Counted from the first letter of the stretch, positions 21,329 to 30,380 are shown. The stretch: 61,019 bases of DNA from Treponema sp. (GCA_017553635.1 JAFZKN010000009.1:1-61019); one strand, 5' to 3'. Program-made: numbers and translations. Notes: generated from the sequence alone by a model not told the origin.

Positions 21329-23425
21329 TCAGTTGCCGTCTCCGGAATACGGTATGTCAATTGCGATAACTGCAGTTTCTTTATAGAAAATTTTTCTTCT
21401 CAACCTTGAATTTGTTTTTTGGAAAATCAACTCTTCAGGGTAATCCGATTCCGGATAATATGCAGCAATCCTTATAATACTTATATTTGAATTATCCGGC
21501 GTGTACGAAATCGTAAAGTTCTGCGGTGGATAATCCGGTAGCTTAAACTGAATCTGATTTGATTTTCCAATCTGTTCGTATATGTTTGTTGAATAGTAAA
21601 CGGGGTTGTCAGACTGTCCTGAAACGGTAATGTCTACACGAACTGCTTCCCGACCTGTATCTATAGAAATACGGCGGATTGTTCCACCATAATAATTTGA
21701 GTCTTTATAACTTACTTTTAAAATGCTGTTTGAATTTGTTTCTACAATCTGCCCGGGCATGTTATAGCCGCTGTATTTTTTTGCAAACTGTTTTCTTATC
21801 ATATAACTCATTACAAAAACTGCACCGATAAAAATTGCAACTGTAATTACCTGAAAAAGAATGTAGTATTTAGGAAATCTTGATTTAAGAGATTTATAGA
21901 GAGTGTTGAAATTTTGTGAAGCAGAAAGTTTTTCTTTTTTATCTTTAATATTGAAATTTGAAATAATTCTTAAAACAGTAAGATAAACTGGAGTAAGCGC
22001 ACAGCTTAAAGCAAGATTGTACAGCGGTTTTGAAAGTATAAACGGTAAAATCTGTCTGTTTGAAGAGTAGAGAACTGATTCAAATAGAAGTAAAAAATAT
22101 GGAAGAATGCTTATAATCAGGAAAATATAAAGTGAAACAGTTTTTTTAAAAAGTCTTGAAATTACAAAGATTATGTAAATCAGGGCAAAAAGATAGAAGA
22201 ATGTAATGTCAATTGCAGAGAAAATAAAAATATTTAAAAAACTTGAAATAGAAACAAGATATCCGTAACTGTAATCAGAAGCTTTTTTGTGAATCTTTAA
22301 TTCTAAAAGGTAAGATACGAGAACAAGTACAATTGAAATTATAACTTTTATTCCGAGAAGAATAATAAGGTTTCTCATGTGAAGGTTGTAAGCAAGATTT
22401 GAGAAAAACTGTCCTACAAGAAGGAATAAGGTAGAAATTATGATTGTTCCGGGAATAAGATACATAGACCTTAATGATCTTTTTGTCATAAGGTTTTTCT
22501 GACTGTGTTTTTTCCTGAACAGAAATCCCATGTCGCTTATGATCAGAAGACAGAGAATGATTGTGCTTATAAGGAATATGATTGTAATTCCTTCACCAAT
22601 CCACAAATAGTGATTGGAAATTTTTATCGGGATATAATGAACGTCATTATTAAATTCTGTCTGTTCATTAAAACTGTCAATAAAAAGGCTGAGTATGGAT
22701 TTAAATTTTTCTGAATCCGTAAACGATTCCGGAAAGTTTACTTCTACAGCCGGTATGTCACTTGATAAAAAAGCAGATAGCTTTATGCTTGAAGAAAGAA
22801 TACCGATTTTGTAAAGCGAAATGAACATGTCGCCATTTATGACAGGATAAATCTGATTTTTTTCAAGACACCCTGTTACAAGTTTTAAAAGCCAGAGAGG
22901 GGCGAGTTTTAAATTTGAACCGGCAGAAATCGTGTAAAGAGATTTGCTGGTAAAATTAATCGGAACTGCGCACAGGCTTTCTGTTCCTTCGATTAAATCA
23001 CAGTACATCTGTGTGCCAGTCATGTTTTCGTTTCCACTTATTTCGTGTCTGTCACTCGAGCTTAAAAGAATGTTTATATTAAAATCGTAGTTTTTTTCTC
23101 TTGTAATCTGAATAAAGTCATAAAGAAAATTCAGTCTGGAATAAATTTCTTCCTGTGAAAAAACAAAGAGAATTGTATTGTAAGGTTTTTCTTCTGAACG
23201 CGTTAAATCCTGGTTTCGGTTTACGGAAATATGAATGTTATATGGAAAATTGTTCTCTTCCGAATGGAAAAGTGAGAGCTTTCTTGCAGAAATTCCGTTT
23301 CTGTTAAGGTCTTCATAAATTGAATCAGCAAGTTTTTTTCCCCTGGGAGTCAGATTCTGGGCAGTGGCACCTGCAAGAAGAGAGCATAATATAAAAAGGA
23401 AAAAAAAGGGCCTTTTAAGTTCCAT
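21329..23425 (-). CDS. large polytopic membrane protein with extracytoplasmic N-terminal domain
   Basis: 698 residues. There is a signal peptide (cleavage near GATAQ), then an extracytoplasmic domain to about residue 275. Its strand-helix pattern (TILFVFSQEEIYSRLNFLYDFI, INILLSSSDRHEISG) is loosely reminiscent of M28-type peptidase folds, but metal ligands are not evident. Residues 275-500 carry about seven to eight membrane helices, another helix lies near 545, and a beta-rich C-terminal domain follows (VRVDITVSGQSDNPVYYSTNIYEQ). It ends two bases before the DinB-fusion start, so the two are co-transcribed. No Shine-Dalgarno sequence is seen. Function unknown; an envelope-assembly role is only a guess. 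Confidence 0.7.
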   Translation of the reverse strand: MELKRPFFFLFILCSLLAGATAQNLTPRGKKLADSIYEDLNRNGISARKLSLFHSEENNFPYNIHISVNRNQDLTRSEEKPYNTILFVFSQEEIYSRLNFLYDFIQITREKNYDFNINILLSSSDRHEISGNENMTGTQMYCDLIEGTESLCAVPINFTSKSLYTISAGSNLKLAPLWLLKLVTGCLEKNQIYPVINGDMFISLYKIGILSSSIKLSAFLSSDIPAVEVNFPESFTDSEKFKSILSLFIDSFNEQTEFNNDVHYIPIKISNHYLWIGEGITIIFLISTIILCLLIISDMGFLFRKKHSQKNLMTKRSLRSMYLIPGTIIISTLFLLVGQFFSNLAYNLHMRNLIILLGIKVIISIVLVLVSYLLELKIHKKASDYSYGYLVSISSFLNIFIFSAIDITFFYLFALIYIIFVISRLFKKTVSLYIFLIISILPYFLLLFESVLYSSNRQILPFILSKPLYNLALSCALTPVYLTVLRIISNFNIKDKKEKLSASQNFNTLYKSLKSRFPKYYILFQVITVAIFIGAVFVMSYMIRKQFAKKYSGYNMPGQIVETNSNSILKVSYKDSNYYGGTIRRISIDTGREAVRVDITVSGQSDNPVYYSTNIYEQIGKSNQIQFKLPDYPPQNFTISYTPDNSNISIIRIAAYYPESDYPEELIFQKTNSRLRRKIFYKETAVIAIDIPYSGDGN

Positions 23426-23506
23426 TTATATAGAATAAAATAATTATGAATAATCTGCAAGTAATATGTTATTGCATAAAAGGGGGATAATTGGTACATT
23501 TCCCCT

Positions 23507-24832
23507 ATGATAGTAATGAAATTCGGGGGTTCTTCTGTTGCAGATGCAGACAGAATCCGTCATGTAGCCTCTATTATCAAGGCATATAAAGAGGACAAAC
23601 CTGTTGTTGTTCTTTCTGCAATGGGTGATACGACTGATCACCTCCTTGAAGCAGCTGATATTGCTGTTAATGGTGAGGTAGATATTTCTAAAGTTGAAAA
23701 GCTTCACAGGGAAACTGCTGACAGGCTTGGAATCAAAATCGAAGAAATTGATGAACTTTTAAAGGAACTTACACAGCTTTTAACCGGAATTTCCATGTTA
23801 AAGGAACTTACAAAAAGAACAAGAGACTATCTTGTTTCTTTCGGTGAAAGAATGTCTGTAAGAATGATGGCTGCCTTCCTTAATAAGGAAGGACTCCCTG
23901 CAAAGTTCTTTGATGCATGGGATGCAGGTATTACATCAGATTCAAACTTTATGTCTGCTGAACTTCTCGAAGACGTATGGACTGATATTCCTGAAAAGCT
24001 TAATGATTATAAATACGGTGTTACAAAAGAAATTCCTATTGTTACAGGATTTATTGCAAAGGATAGAAAGGGAAATATTACTACTCTTGGCCGTGGCGGT
24101 TCTGACCTTACAGCAACTATGATTGGCAGCGCAATGCAGGCAGAAGAAATCCAGACATGGAAAGATGTAGACGGAATTTTAACTTCTGATCCACGTGTTG
24201 TAAAAGAAGCCCGTCCTGTTCCAGAAGTAACATACGAAGAAGCAGCAGAACTTGCATATTTCGGTGCACAGGTTTTGCATCCGAGAAGCATGCAGCCGTG
24301 TCTCAAAAGCGGTGTTCCTGTAAGGGTAAAAAATTCTTACAACATCGACAGTCCGGGATCTATCATAGTCGAAAAACACTCTGGAGAAATTCCAAAGGTT
24401 ACTGCAATTACATCTGTAAAAGGTGTAACATTAATCGATATAAATTCAACACGCATGCTTGGAAGTGCAGGTTTTCTGGCTCACGTATTCAATAACTTTT
24501 TAAAGTGGGGAATCAGTGTTGATGTAATTGCAACTTCAGAAGTTTCTGTTTCTCTTACTGTTAACGGCAAGACAGATCTTACAGGTCTTTTAGGAGATCT
24601 TGATCACGTTGCTGATGTAGAAGTTCAGAAAAATAAATCTATCATTACAATCATTTGTGATGCAGACCATTCAAGTTCAATTCTTGCAAGCGGTTTTGGT
24701 GCTCTTGCTGAAAAGGGAATTAACGTTCAGATGATAAGCCAGGGTGCATCAAAGGTAAATATTTCTGTGATTTGTGATGACGAAGAAACTAACGATGTTG
24801 TTCAGACTTTGCACAGGGCTTTCTTCGGTTAA
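23507..24832 (+). CDS. lysC: aspartate kinase
   Basis: 441 residues. The kinase domain begins with VMKFGGSSVADADRI and includes TRDYLVSFGERMSVRMM and TTLGRGGSDLTATMIG (aspartate and ATP binding). Two C-terminal ACT domains (about residues 300-441) give feedback control, probably by lysine or threonine. It catalyses aspartate to aspartyl phosphate, the first step to lysine/diaminopimelate, methionine and threonine. dapB follows 23 bases later. There is an alternative in-frame ATG at 23516. The initiation region has no well-placed Shine-Dalgarno sequence, and a 6-bp hairpin (AGGGGG/TCCCCT, 23481-23506) ends at the start codon. Confidence 0.94.
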   Translation: MIVMKFGGSSVADADRIRHVASIIKAYKEDKPVVVLSAMGDTTDHLLEAADIAVNGEVDISKVEKLHRETADRLGIKIEEIDELLKELTQLLTGISMLKELTKRTRDYLVSFGERMSVRMMAAFLNKEGLPAKFFDAWDAGITSDSNFMSAELLEDVWTDIPEKLNDYKYGVTKEIPIVTGFIAKDRKGNITTLGRGGSDLTATMIGSAMQAEEIQTWKDVDGILTSDPRVVKEARPVPEVTYEEAAELAYFGAQVLHPRSMQPCLKSGVPVRVKNSYNIDSPGSIIVEKHSGEIPKVTAITSVKGVTLIDINSTRMLGSAGFLAHVFNNFLKWGISVDVIATSEVSVSLTVNGKTDLTGLLGDLDHVADVEVQKNKSIITIICDADHSSSILASGFGALAEKGINVQMISQGASKVNISVICDDEETNDVVQTLHRAFFG

Positions 24833-24855
24833 TTATAAAAATATAAGGTGAACTT

Positions 24856-25635
24856 ATGAAAATTGCAATTGTTGGTTATGGAAAGATGGGACACATGATT
24901 GAAAACTCTGCAAAGAATTTTGGTCATGAAATTGTATGTACTGTTGATGTAATTTCAAAAGATGCAACTTGTGTTGTTCCTCAGGGAGATTATCAGGCAG
25001 TTGCCGAAGCTGTAAAGAAAAGCGGGGCTGAAGGTATAATTGAATTTTCACATCCGTCATCTGTTCTCGGAAATATCAAGGCTCTTATTCCACTTGGACT
25101 TCCTCTTGTAATCGGTACGACAGGCTGGAATGAAAAAAAATCAGAGATTGAAGATTTTATTAAACAGGTAAACGGCGTTGCAATGACAAGTGCTAACTTT
25201 TCTATTGGAGTTAATCTTCTTTATAAAATCATAGATGAAGCTTCAAAACTTGTAAGTGCTTTTGATGAATATGATGCAAGCATTTTAGAAATTCACCATA
25301 ACCAGAAGGCAGACAGTCCGAGTGGAACTGCTCTTGATATTGCAAAGCATGTTCTTGAAAATTATCCTAAAAAGACAGAAATCGTAACAGATGCATTTCA
25401 CGAAAAACCAAAGGCAAATCAGCTTCATGTTGCAAGCATGCGGCTCGGTACAGTTCCTGGAACACATACTGTATTCTTTGACTCAAGTGCTGATACGATT
25501 GAAATTACTCACAGGGCAAGAAGTCGTGAAGGTTTTGCAAACGGAGCTGTTCATAGTCTTGAACGTCTTTATGAAGGTTTAAAAAGCAATAAGCTTTCCC
25601 GTGGAAAACTATACGGAATGAAAGATCTTTTTTAG
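24856..25635 (+). CDS. dapB: 4-hydroxy-tetrahydrodipicolinate reductase
   Basis: 259 residues, the usual length. The N-terminal Rossmann motif is IVGYGKMG. The substrate signature EIHHNQKADSPSGTAL carries the catalytic His and Lys. It reduces the product of DapA with NAD(P)H in the diaminopimelate/lysine pathway, which supplies peptidoglycan. AAGGTG precedes the ATG. It follows lysC directly, giving a small biosynthetic operon; dapA is not in the window. Confidence 0.95.
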   Translation: MKIAIVGYGKMGHMIENSAKNFGHEIVCTVDVISKDATCVVPQGDYQAVAEAVKKSGAEGIIEFSHPSSVLGNIKALIPLGLPLVIGTTGWNEKKSEIEDFIKQVNGVAMTSANFSIGVNLLYKIIDEASKLVSAFDEYDASILEIHHNQKADSPSGTALDIAKHVLENYPKKTEIVTDAFHEKPKANQLHVASMRLGTVPGTHTVFFDSSADTIEITHRARSREGFANGAVHSLERLYEGLKSNKLSRGKLYGMKDLF

Positions 25636-25674
25636 TGATAGACAGAAAATAAGATTTCGGGGTAAAATAAAGTT

Positions 25675-26046
25675 ATGTACGATAACAAAGGTTGTGACTT
25701 ACTTGATTTTGATGAATCAGATTTTAATACTGTAATGGCTTCTGACATTACATTTTCCGGTAAAATTCGTTTTACAAAGCCTTTTATGATTAAGGGAAAT
25801 GTAAGCGGAAAAATCGAAGCAGACAGTGATCTTGTAATTGCACAGGATGCAGTGGTAAAGGCAGATATAACAGCTGAACGCATTTTAGTACGCGGTAAGG
25901 TAGAAGGAAATATCAACGGAAATACAATGGTTTTTGTAACCTCTAATGGTTCTGTGGACGGAGACATTACTTCTAAGCAGGTTGTTCTTGAACCGGGAAG
26001 CAATTTTACCGGTAGGTGTACGATGGTAAAGGAAAATGAAGCGTAG
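25675..26046 (+). CDS. bactofilin-family cytoskeletal protein
   Basis: 123 residues. Repeated short beta-helix rungs (GNVSGKIEADSDLVIAQDAVV, GKVEGNINGNTMVFV, GSVDGDITSKQVVLEPGS) match the bactofilin/DUF583 polymer-forming domain. Bactofilins form membrane-associated filaments without nucleotides and influence cell shape. In spirochetes, helical shape makes this plausible. It overlaps the following TPR gene by 11 bases. The downstream partner is probably co-translated. Confidence 0.9.
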   Translation: MYDNKGCDLLDFDESDFNTVMASDITFSGKIRFTKPFMIKGNVSGKIEADSDLVIAQDAVVKADITAERILVRGKVEGNINGNTMVFVTSNGSVDGDITSKQVVLEPGSNFTGRCTMVKENEA

Positions 26047-26659
26047 TTTATTAGTATTAGTATTATCAGTTTTAGGTTTTTCGTTTTTTGCACAGGGTAA
26101 AAAAGATGCACTTGTTCTCTACAGGAACGGAAACTTTAAAGAAGCAATTACTGTATGTGAAGAAGAAATAAAAAATGATCCTTCTCACATCGACTCATAT
26201 GTTGTTCTCTGCTGGAGCCTTGTAGGTAACAGGGAATATGCCCGTGCTGAACAGCGTGCATACGACGGTTTGAAAATTGAAAGATATGATATCCGTCTTA
26301 TCGAAGTTTTGGGTGAGGCAAAATTTTATCTTGGAAAAAATGAGGAAGCTTTAAAACAGTTTCAGGAATATATTTCCATTGCAAATGACAGAACAGGAAG
26401 CCGTGTAGGTGTTGCCTATTATTTTATGGGAGAAATTTACATAAGGCAGACAAAGTTCCAGCATGCGGATATCGCATTTTCTGCTGCAGTACGCAAAGAA
26501 CCGAACTCTGACTCGTGGTGGACACGTTTAGGTTATGCTCGTGAAATGGCAGGAAATTATGCTGAAAGTCTTGCAGCATATAACGAAGCATTAAGATTAA
26601 ATCCTTCTAAAACAGATGCTGTGCGCGGTAAAGAGCGTGTTTCAGAATATATCAGATAA
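26036..26659 (+). CDS. secreted TPR protein
   Basis: 207 residues. A short signal peptide ends near FSFFAQG. Four to five TPR units fill the rest (ALVLYRNGNFKEAITVCEEEI, VAYYFMGEIYIRQTKFQHADIAFSAAV, WWTRLGYAREMAGNYAESLAAYNEAL). It is likely a periplasmic scaffold. It overlaps the bactofilin gene upstream and the mtaB frame downstream, so it belongs to the same operon. A weak GGA lies four bases before the ATG. Confidence 0.82.
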   Translation: MKRSLLVLVLSVLGFSFFAQGKKDALVLYRNGNFKEAITVCEEEIKNDPSHIDSYVVLCWSLVGNREYARAEQRAYDGLKIERYDIRLIEVLGEAKFYLGKNEEALKQFQEYISIANDRTGSRVGVAYYFMGEIYIRQTKFQHADIAFSAAVRKEPNSDSWWTRLGYAREMAGNYAESLAAYNEALRLNPSKTDAVRGKERVSEYIR

Positions 26660-28121
26660 AAAAACAGTTCATATCGAAACACTCGGCTGCAGATTGAATC
26701 AGATTGAAAGTGAAGGCGCGGCAGATTTTTTTTCTAAAGGAGGCTTTAATGTCGTAATGAAAGGCATTACAGCTTCTGATAATGTCGATGAAAAAGTTAT
26801 CCTTGCATTAATCAATACATGTACTGTAACGGCAAAGGCAGAGCAGAAAGCAAGAAGGATAATGAGACTTCTCTTAAAAAAATATCCATCTGCACTAGTT
26901 TTAGTTACCGGTTGTTACGCTCAGGTTGCAAAAAAGGAAATTGAATCAATTGACAAAAGAATTCTTGTTCTTCCCGGGAGAGTAAAGAGCAGACTTATAG
27001 AAATTCCTGCTTTGGTAAATGATGTAATCAATTTGAAAAAAACTGATGCAGAATTGACGGGCGGAAATATTCAGATTTCAGAAAAGATAAAGAAAATAAT
27101 AGAAAATAAAATCTGTTTAAAGCCGGTAAGTGATACAAGTGAAAATCCATTTCTGCTTTCAAGTGATACTTTTTTACATCATTCAAGGGCTTCTTTAAAG
27201 ATTCAGGATGGATGTAACAACAGATGTTCTTACTGTGAAATATGTATTGCAAGAGGATTGTCTGTTTCTCTTGATGCCGGTGAAGTTTTAAATCGCGTTT
27301 TAAAATTAAAGGAAGCAGGACACAGGGAAATTGTAATTACGACAGTAAATGCTGCGCAGTACCGTTCAGAATATGAAGGACAGAGTATAGATATTGCAGG
27401 ACTTTTAGAGCTTCTTCTTAAAAAAACAAAAGATGTTTCGTTCCGTTTTTCCAGTCTTTACCCTCAGATTATTGATGAAAAGTTTTCTGAATTATTAAAG
27501 GATAAAAGAGTAAGACCTCATTTTCATCTTTCGGTGCAGAGTGGAAGCGATAATGTATTAAAAAACATGAACCGGCCTTATAAGGCAGAGCAGGTTTTAA
27601 AGGCTGTTATGCTCTTAAAAAAGGCAAGACCTGATTGTTTTACAGCATGTGATATAATTGCAGGTTTCCCAGGTGAGACAGACGAAGATTTTGAAAAGAC
27701 TGTAAAACTTGTAAAAGAATGTGGTTTTACTTATGTTCATGCTTTTCCATTTAGTCCACGTCCCAATACAAAGGCTTATAGTATGAAGCCGCATGTTCCT
27801 GAAGCAGTGACTCAAAAAAGGGTACAAAAGCTTCTTGATTACTCAGTAAAGGCAAAAATTGATTATATAAATTCAATCTGTGGTACTGTAAGAACTGCAA
27901 TTGTAGAAACAAGTCACAGTAAGATTTTAAAGAAAGGAATTTCTGATGGAAAAGAAATTATAAATGCAGTAACTGATAATTTTCTTCATTGCAGGGTTGA
28001 ATGTACAAAAGGACAGTTGCCTGAGGCTGGAGAAGAAGTCGATATTGAAATAATTTTGCCTCTTGAAGATGAAATAAAGAAAAATGCTGAAATGGAGGTG
28101 CACGCAAAATTATGCAGTTAA
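26616..28121 (+). CDS. mtaB: tRNA t6A37 methylthiotransferase MtaB-like (radical SAM)
   Basis: 501 residues from the ATG at 26616; a GTG at 26637 is an equally good start. The N-terminal methylthiotransferase domain begins ETLGCRLNQIESEG and has further Cys in NTCTVT and TGCYAQ for the auxiliary cluster. The radical-SAM motif is DGCNNRCSYCEICIARG. A C-terminal TRAM-like region is short. GCRLNQIES is typical of MtaB rather than MiaB or RimO. The enzyme makes ms2t6A in tRNAs reading ANN codons. It overlaps the upstream TPR gene by 44 bases (23 with the GTG start) and hydF by 10. Confidence 0.9.
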   Translation: MLCAVKSVFQNISDKKTVHIETLGCRLNQIESEGAADFFSKGGFNVVMKGITASDNVDEKVILALINTCTVTAKAEQKARRIMRLLLKKYPSALVLVTGCYAQVAKKEIESIDKRILVLPGRVKSRLIEIPALVNDVINLKKTDAELTGGNIQISEKIKKIIENKICLKPVSDTSENPFLLSSDTFLHHSRASLKIQDGCNNRCSYCEICIARGLSVSLDAGEVLNRVLKLKEAGHREIVITTVNAAQYRSEYEGQSIDIAGLLELLLKKTKDVSFRFSSLYPQIIDEKFSELLKDKRVRPHFHLSVQSGSDNVLKNMNRPYKAEQVLKAVMLLKKARPDCFTACDIIAGFPGETDEDFEKTVKLVKECGFTYVHAFPFSPRPNTKAYSMKPHVPEAVTQKRVQKLLDYSVKAKIDYINSICGTVRTAIVETSHSKILKKGISDGKEIINAVTDNFLHCRVECTKGQLPEAGEEVDIEIILPLEDEIKKNAEMEVHAKLCS

Positions 28122-29299
28122 ACACACCTGTAGCAGAATCATTAAGGATTGTTCTTGCGGGAAACCGTAATGCAGGAAAATCGAGTCTTTTAAACTCTAT
28201 TTTTCAAAGAGATATTGCGATTGTAAGTGATGTAGCAGGAACTACTACAGATCCTGTTTCGAGAAAAATCGAACTTAGAAATCTCGGACCATGTGTCATT
28301 ACGGATACGGCCGGTCTTGATGATATCGGAGAACTTGGAAAAAAAAGAACGGAAAAATCCCTGGAAAAACTTCTTGAAAGTGATCTTGTTTTATTTGTCA
28401 GTTCTCTCAATAGAGAAATTACTCAGAGTGAAAAAGACTTTTATAATTTTATTAAAGAAAAAAAATTAAATTCACTTTTAGTATATACTTTTGCAGAGAA
28501 TGAAAATAAAAAGGTATTTGAAGAAAAAAATGAATTTTTCAAGAACATTGATTTTATAAAGACTGATAACAAAAAACCTATAGAATATTATGAAAGCCTT
28601 CTTTTAAAGATTGAAAATGCCGCGTCAAAGGCAGAAAAAGAAATCGGTGTTCTTGACAATCTTGTAAAAAAAGGGGATACGGTAATTCTTGTGTGTCCTA
28701 TTGATGATGCAGCTCCCAAAGGACGTCTCATTCTTCCTCAGGTAGAGACTTTAAGAGACTGTCTTGATAAAAACTGTAAGGCTTTTGTATGTCAGGTTTC
28801 GGAACTTGAAGAAACACTTAATTCACTTAAAGAAAAGCCGGAGCTTGTAATTACAGACAGCCAGGCTTTTGCAGAGGTTTCTAAAATAGTTCCGCATGAT
28901 GTCCGTCTTACAGGTTTTTCAATTCTTTTTGCACGGAAAAAAGGTGACTATGGTTATTTTGTAAAGAGTCTTGAATATCTTAACAGTCTTAAATCTGATT
29001 CGCATATCCTTATTTTTGAAGCATGCTCGCATCACAGACAGGATGACGATATAGGAACTGTAAAAATTCCTGCACTTTTAAGGAAGAAAATATCAGATAA
29101 ACTTGTAATAGAAAATGTACGTCAGTTTCCGGAGGATTTGAGCAGTATTGATCTTGTAATTACATGCGGTGGCTGCATGTTCTCAAGAAAAATGATGTTA
29201 AATAAGTTAAGCGGAATTTTTGAAAGACAGATTCCGGTTGTAAATTACGGACTTTTTCTGTCATGGGCAAACGGGCTTTTCCCGAGGGCCGGACTTTAG
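28112..29299 (+). CDS. hydF: [FeFe]-hydrogenase maturation GTPase HydF
   Basis: 395 residues. The GTPase domain (1-170) has the P-loop GNRNAGKSSLLN, the switch TTTDPV and DTAGLDD. The dimerisation domain follows. The C-terminal cluster-binding domain carries C305-x-H307 and C352-x2-C355, the HydF ligand pattern. HydF is the scaffold on which the two-iron subcluster is built before transfer to HydA. GGAGG lies well placed upstream. hydE, hydG and a hydrogenase are not in the window, so they must lie elsewhere if the system is complete. Its presence points to hydrogen metabolism. Confidence 0.93.
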   Translation: MQLNTPVAESLRIVLAGNRNAGKSSLLNSIFQRDIAIVSDVAGTTTDPVSRKIELRNLGPCVITDTAGLDDIGELGKKRTEKSLEKLLESDLVLFVSSLNREITQSEKDFYNFIKEKKLNSLLVYTFAENENKKVFEEKNEFFKNIDFIKTDNKKPIEYYESLLLKIENAASKAEKEIGVLDNLVKKGDTVILVCPIDDAAPKGRLILPQVETLRDCLDKNCKAFVCQVSELEETLNSLKEKPELVITDSQAFAEVSKIVPHDVRLTGFSILFARKKGDYGYFVKSLEYLNSLKSDSHILIFEACSHHRQDDDIGTVKIPALLRKKISDKLVIENVRQFPEDLSSIDLVITCGGCMFSRKMMLNKLSGIFERQIPVVNYGLFLSWANGLFPRAGL

Positions 29300-29328
29300 G
29301 GCTTTATTTATGATGCCTGCATTTACAG

Positions 29329-29357
29329 TTGTAAGACAGTATGTTTAATGATATAAT
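29329..29357 (+). promoter_or_regulatory. promoter of the lipoprotein gene at 29385
   Basis: TTGTAA (29329-29334), 17 bases, TATAAT (29352-29357). AAGGTGGAG precedes the ATG at 29385. The leader is about 20 bases. Confidence 0.75.
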
Positions 29358-29384
29358 TATATTAATTATTTAAGGTGGAGTTTT

Positions 29385-30188
29385 ATGAGGGTTTTTAAGT
29401 TATTTTTAATTTCAGTTTTCTCATTTTTTATTTTTTCATGCAACGGCATGTATAATCAGGGAGATACTTCTCTAGAAATAAGTCTCCCGGGTAGTTCTGA
29501 TTCTGGAGCAAAGTATATAGATGGATCAGAGTATTACATGGGAAATGGGGGTATTTCAGATTCTGTTTATGTTGTTAAACTGGAAGGTCCTGTTACTGTT
29601 ATTGATGTAATTGACTATGGTGAAAAATGTCTTTTTGAAAATTTAAAATCTGGGAAATATAAAATTATAGTTGAAAATTATGATAGAAATCCGTATGAGT
29701 CACAGCAAGTCGGAGCGCAAATATATGGTTATGGAGAAAAAGACATTTCTCTTTTGCCTGGAAAAAATAACAAGACAATAGATATTTATTCTTTGACGAT
29801 GGACAATATTAGTGATATAAAAGGTGCAAAAGTACAGATTCGTATATTTTCTCCTAATGGGGAATTACCTGAATATGAAGTTTTTTCTTACTTTGATCCG
29901 AATTGGCTAGATTTAGAGGATAGTACAATTGTTTATAAGGGTGGATATACAGAAGACTGTTCTGGGAGTCTTAATTTTTGGGATGGATTTGAAAGAGAAT
30001 TTAACATATATAAAAATGGCAAACTGGTATATTCTTATGAACAGATGGGAGATTTTACTTCTGAAAATACTTTTCCGTTCTATGTTCGGGAAGGAGGCTA
30101 TACAATGGATTTTATTTTTACAAAATATGATAACCCAAATGCAAAAATAAAATTTAATGCCCCGGTAACATTTGCTTTGGAATATTAA
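29385..30188 (+). CDS. lipoprotein of unknown function
   Basis: 267 residues. A hydrophobic leader ends in a lipobox with FSC, giving lipid-modified Cys19. The mature part is beta-rich with many aromatic residues and no recognised domain. It is more AT-rich than its neighbours (long runs of AAA/TTT codons) and has its own promoter, so it may be a recent or accessory acquisition between hydF and tRNA-Lys. Likely location: periplasmic face of a membrane or cell surface. Confidence 0.8.
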   Translation: MRVFKLFLISVFSFFIFSCNGMYNQGDTSLEISLPGSSDSGAKYIDGSEYYMGNGGISDSVYVVKLEGPVTVIDVIDYGEKCLFENLKSGKYKIIVENYDRNPYESQQVGAQIYGYGEKDISLLPGKNNKTIDIYSLTMDNISDIKGAKVQIRIFSPNGELPEYEVFSYFDPNWLDLEDSTIVYKGGYTEDCSGSLNFWDGFEREFNIYKNGKLVYSYEQMGDFTSENTFPFYVREGGYTMDFIFTKYDNPNAKIKFNAPVTFALEY

Positions 30189-30218
30189 AAAATCTCAAAA
30201 AAACCTTAATGCGGACTA

Positions 30219-30247
30219 TTGACACTTTTTTATAAAAATTATATAGT
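30219..30247 (+). promoter_or_regulatory. promoter of tRNA-Lys
   Basis: TTGACA (30219-30224), 17 bases, TATAGT (30242-30247). The tRNA begins at 30275. Confidence 0.85.
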
Positions 30248-30274
30248 ACCTTTACGTTCAATTTATGAGCGTGC

Positions 30275-30347
30275 GGGCTATTAGCTCAGTAGGTAGAGCA
30301 ACGCCCTTTTAAGGCGTGGGTCGATGGTTCGAATCCATCATAGCTCA
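30275..30347 (+). tRNA. tRNA-Lys (UUU)
   Basis: 73 bases. Acceptor GGGCTAT pairs with ATAGCTC (one G-U), D arm GCTC/GAGC, anticodon stem CGCCC with loop centre TTT, T arm GATGG/CCATC with loop TTCGAAT. CCA is not encoded. Confidence 0.95.
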
Positions 30348-30350
30348 CAG

Positions 30351-30380
30351 AAAACTTCCGAAAAATCGGAAGTTTTTTTT
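30351..30380 (+). terminator. Rho-independent terminator after tRNA-Lys
   Basis: AAAACTTCCGA pairs with TCGGAAGTTTT (11 bp) around an AAAA loop, and the T-run continues to 30380. Confidence 0.9.

Noticed and set aside
23440..23506. Lysine riboswitch before lysC
   Set aside because: Only about 80 bases separate lysC from the divergent gene, which is too short for a lysine riboswitch, and no matching motif is seen.
24007..24306. 99-codon frame opposite lysC
   Set aside because: It is antisense to conserved aspartokinase motifs and lacks its own signals.
25632..26111. 159-codon frame on the minus strand opposite the bactofilin gene
   Set aside because: The bactofilin repeats on the plus strand are clear, and the minus frame has no start signals.
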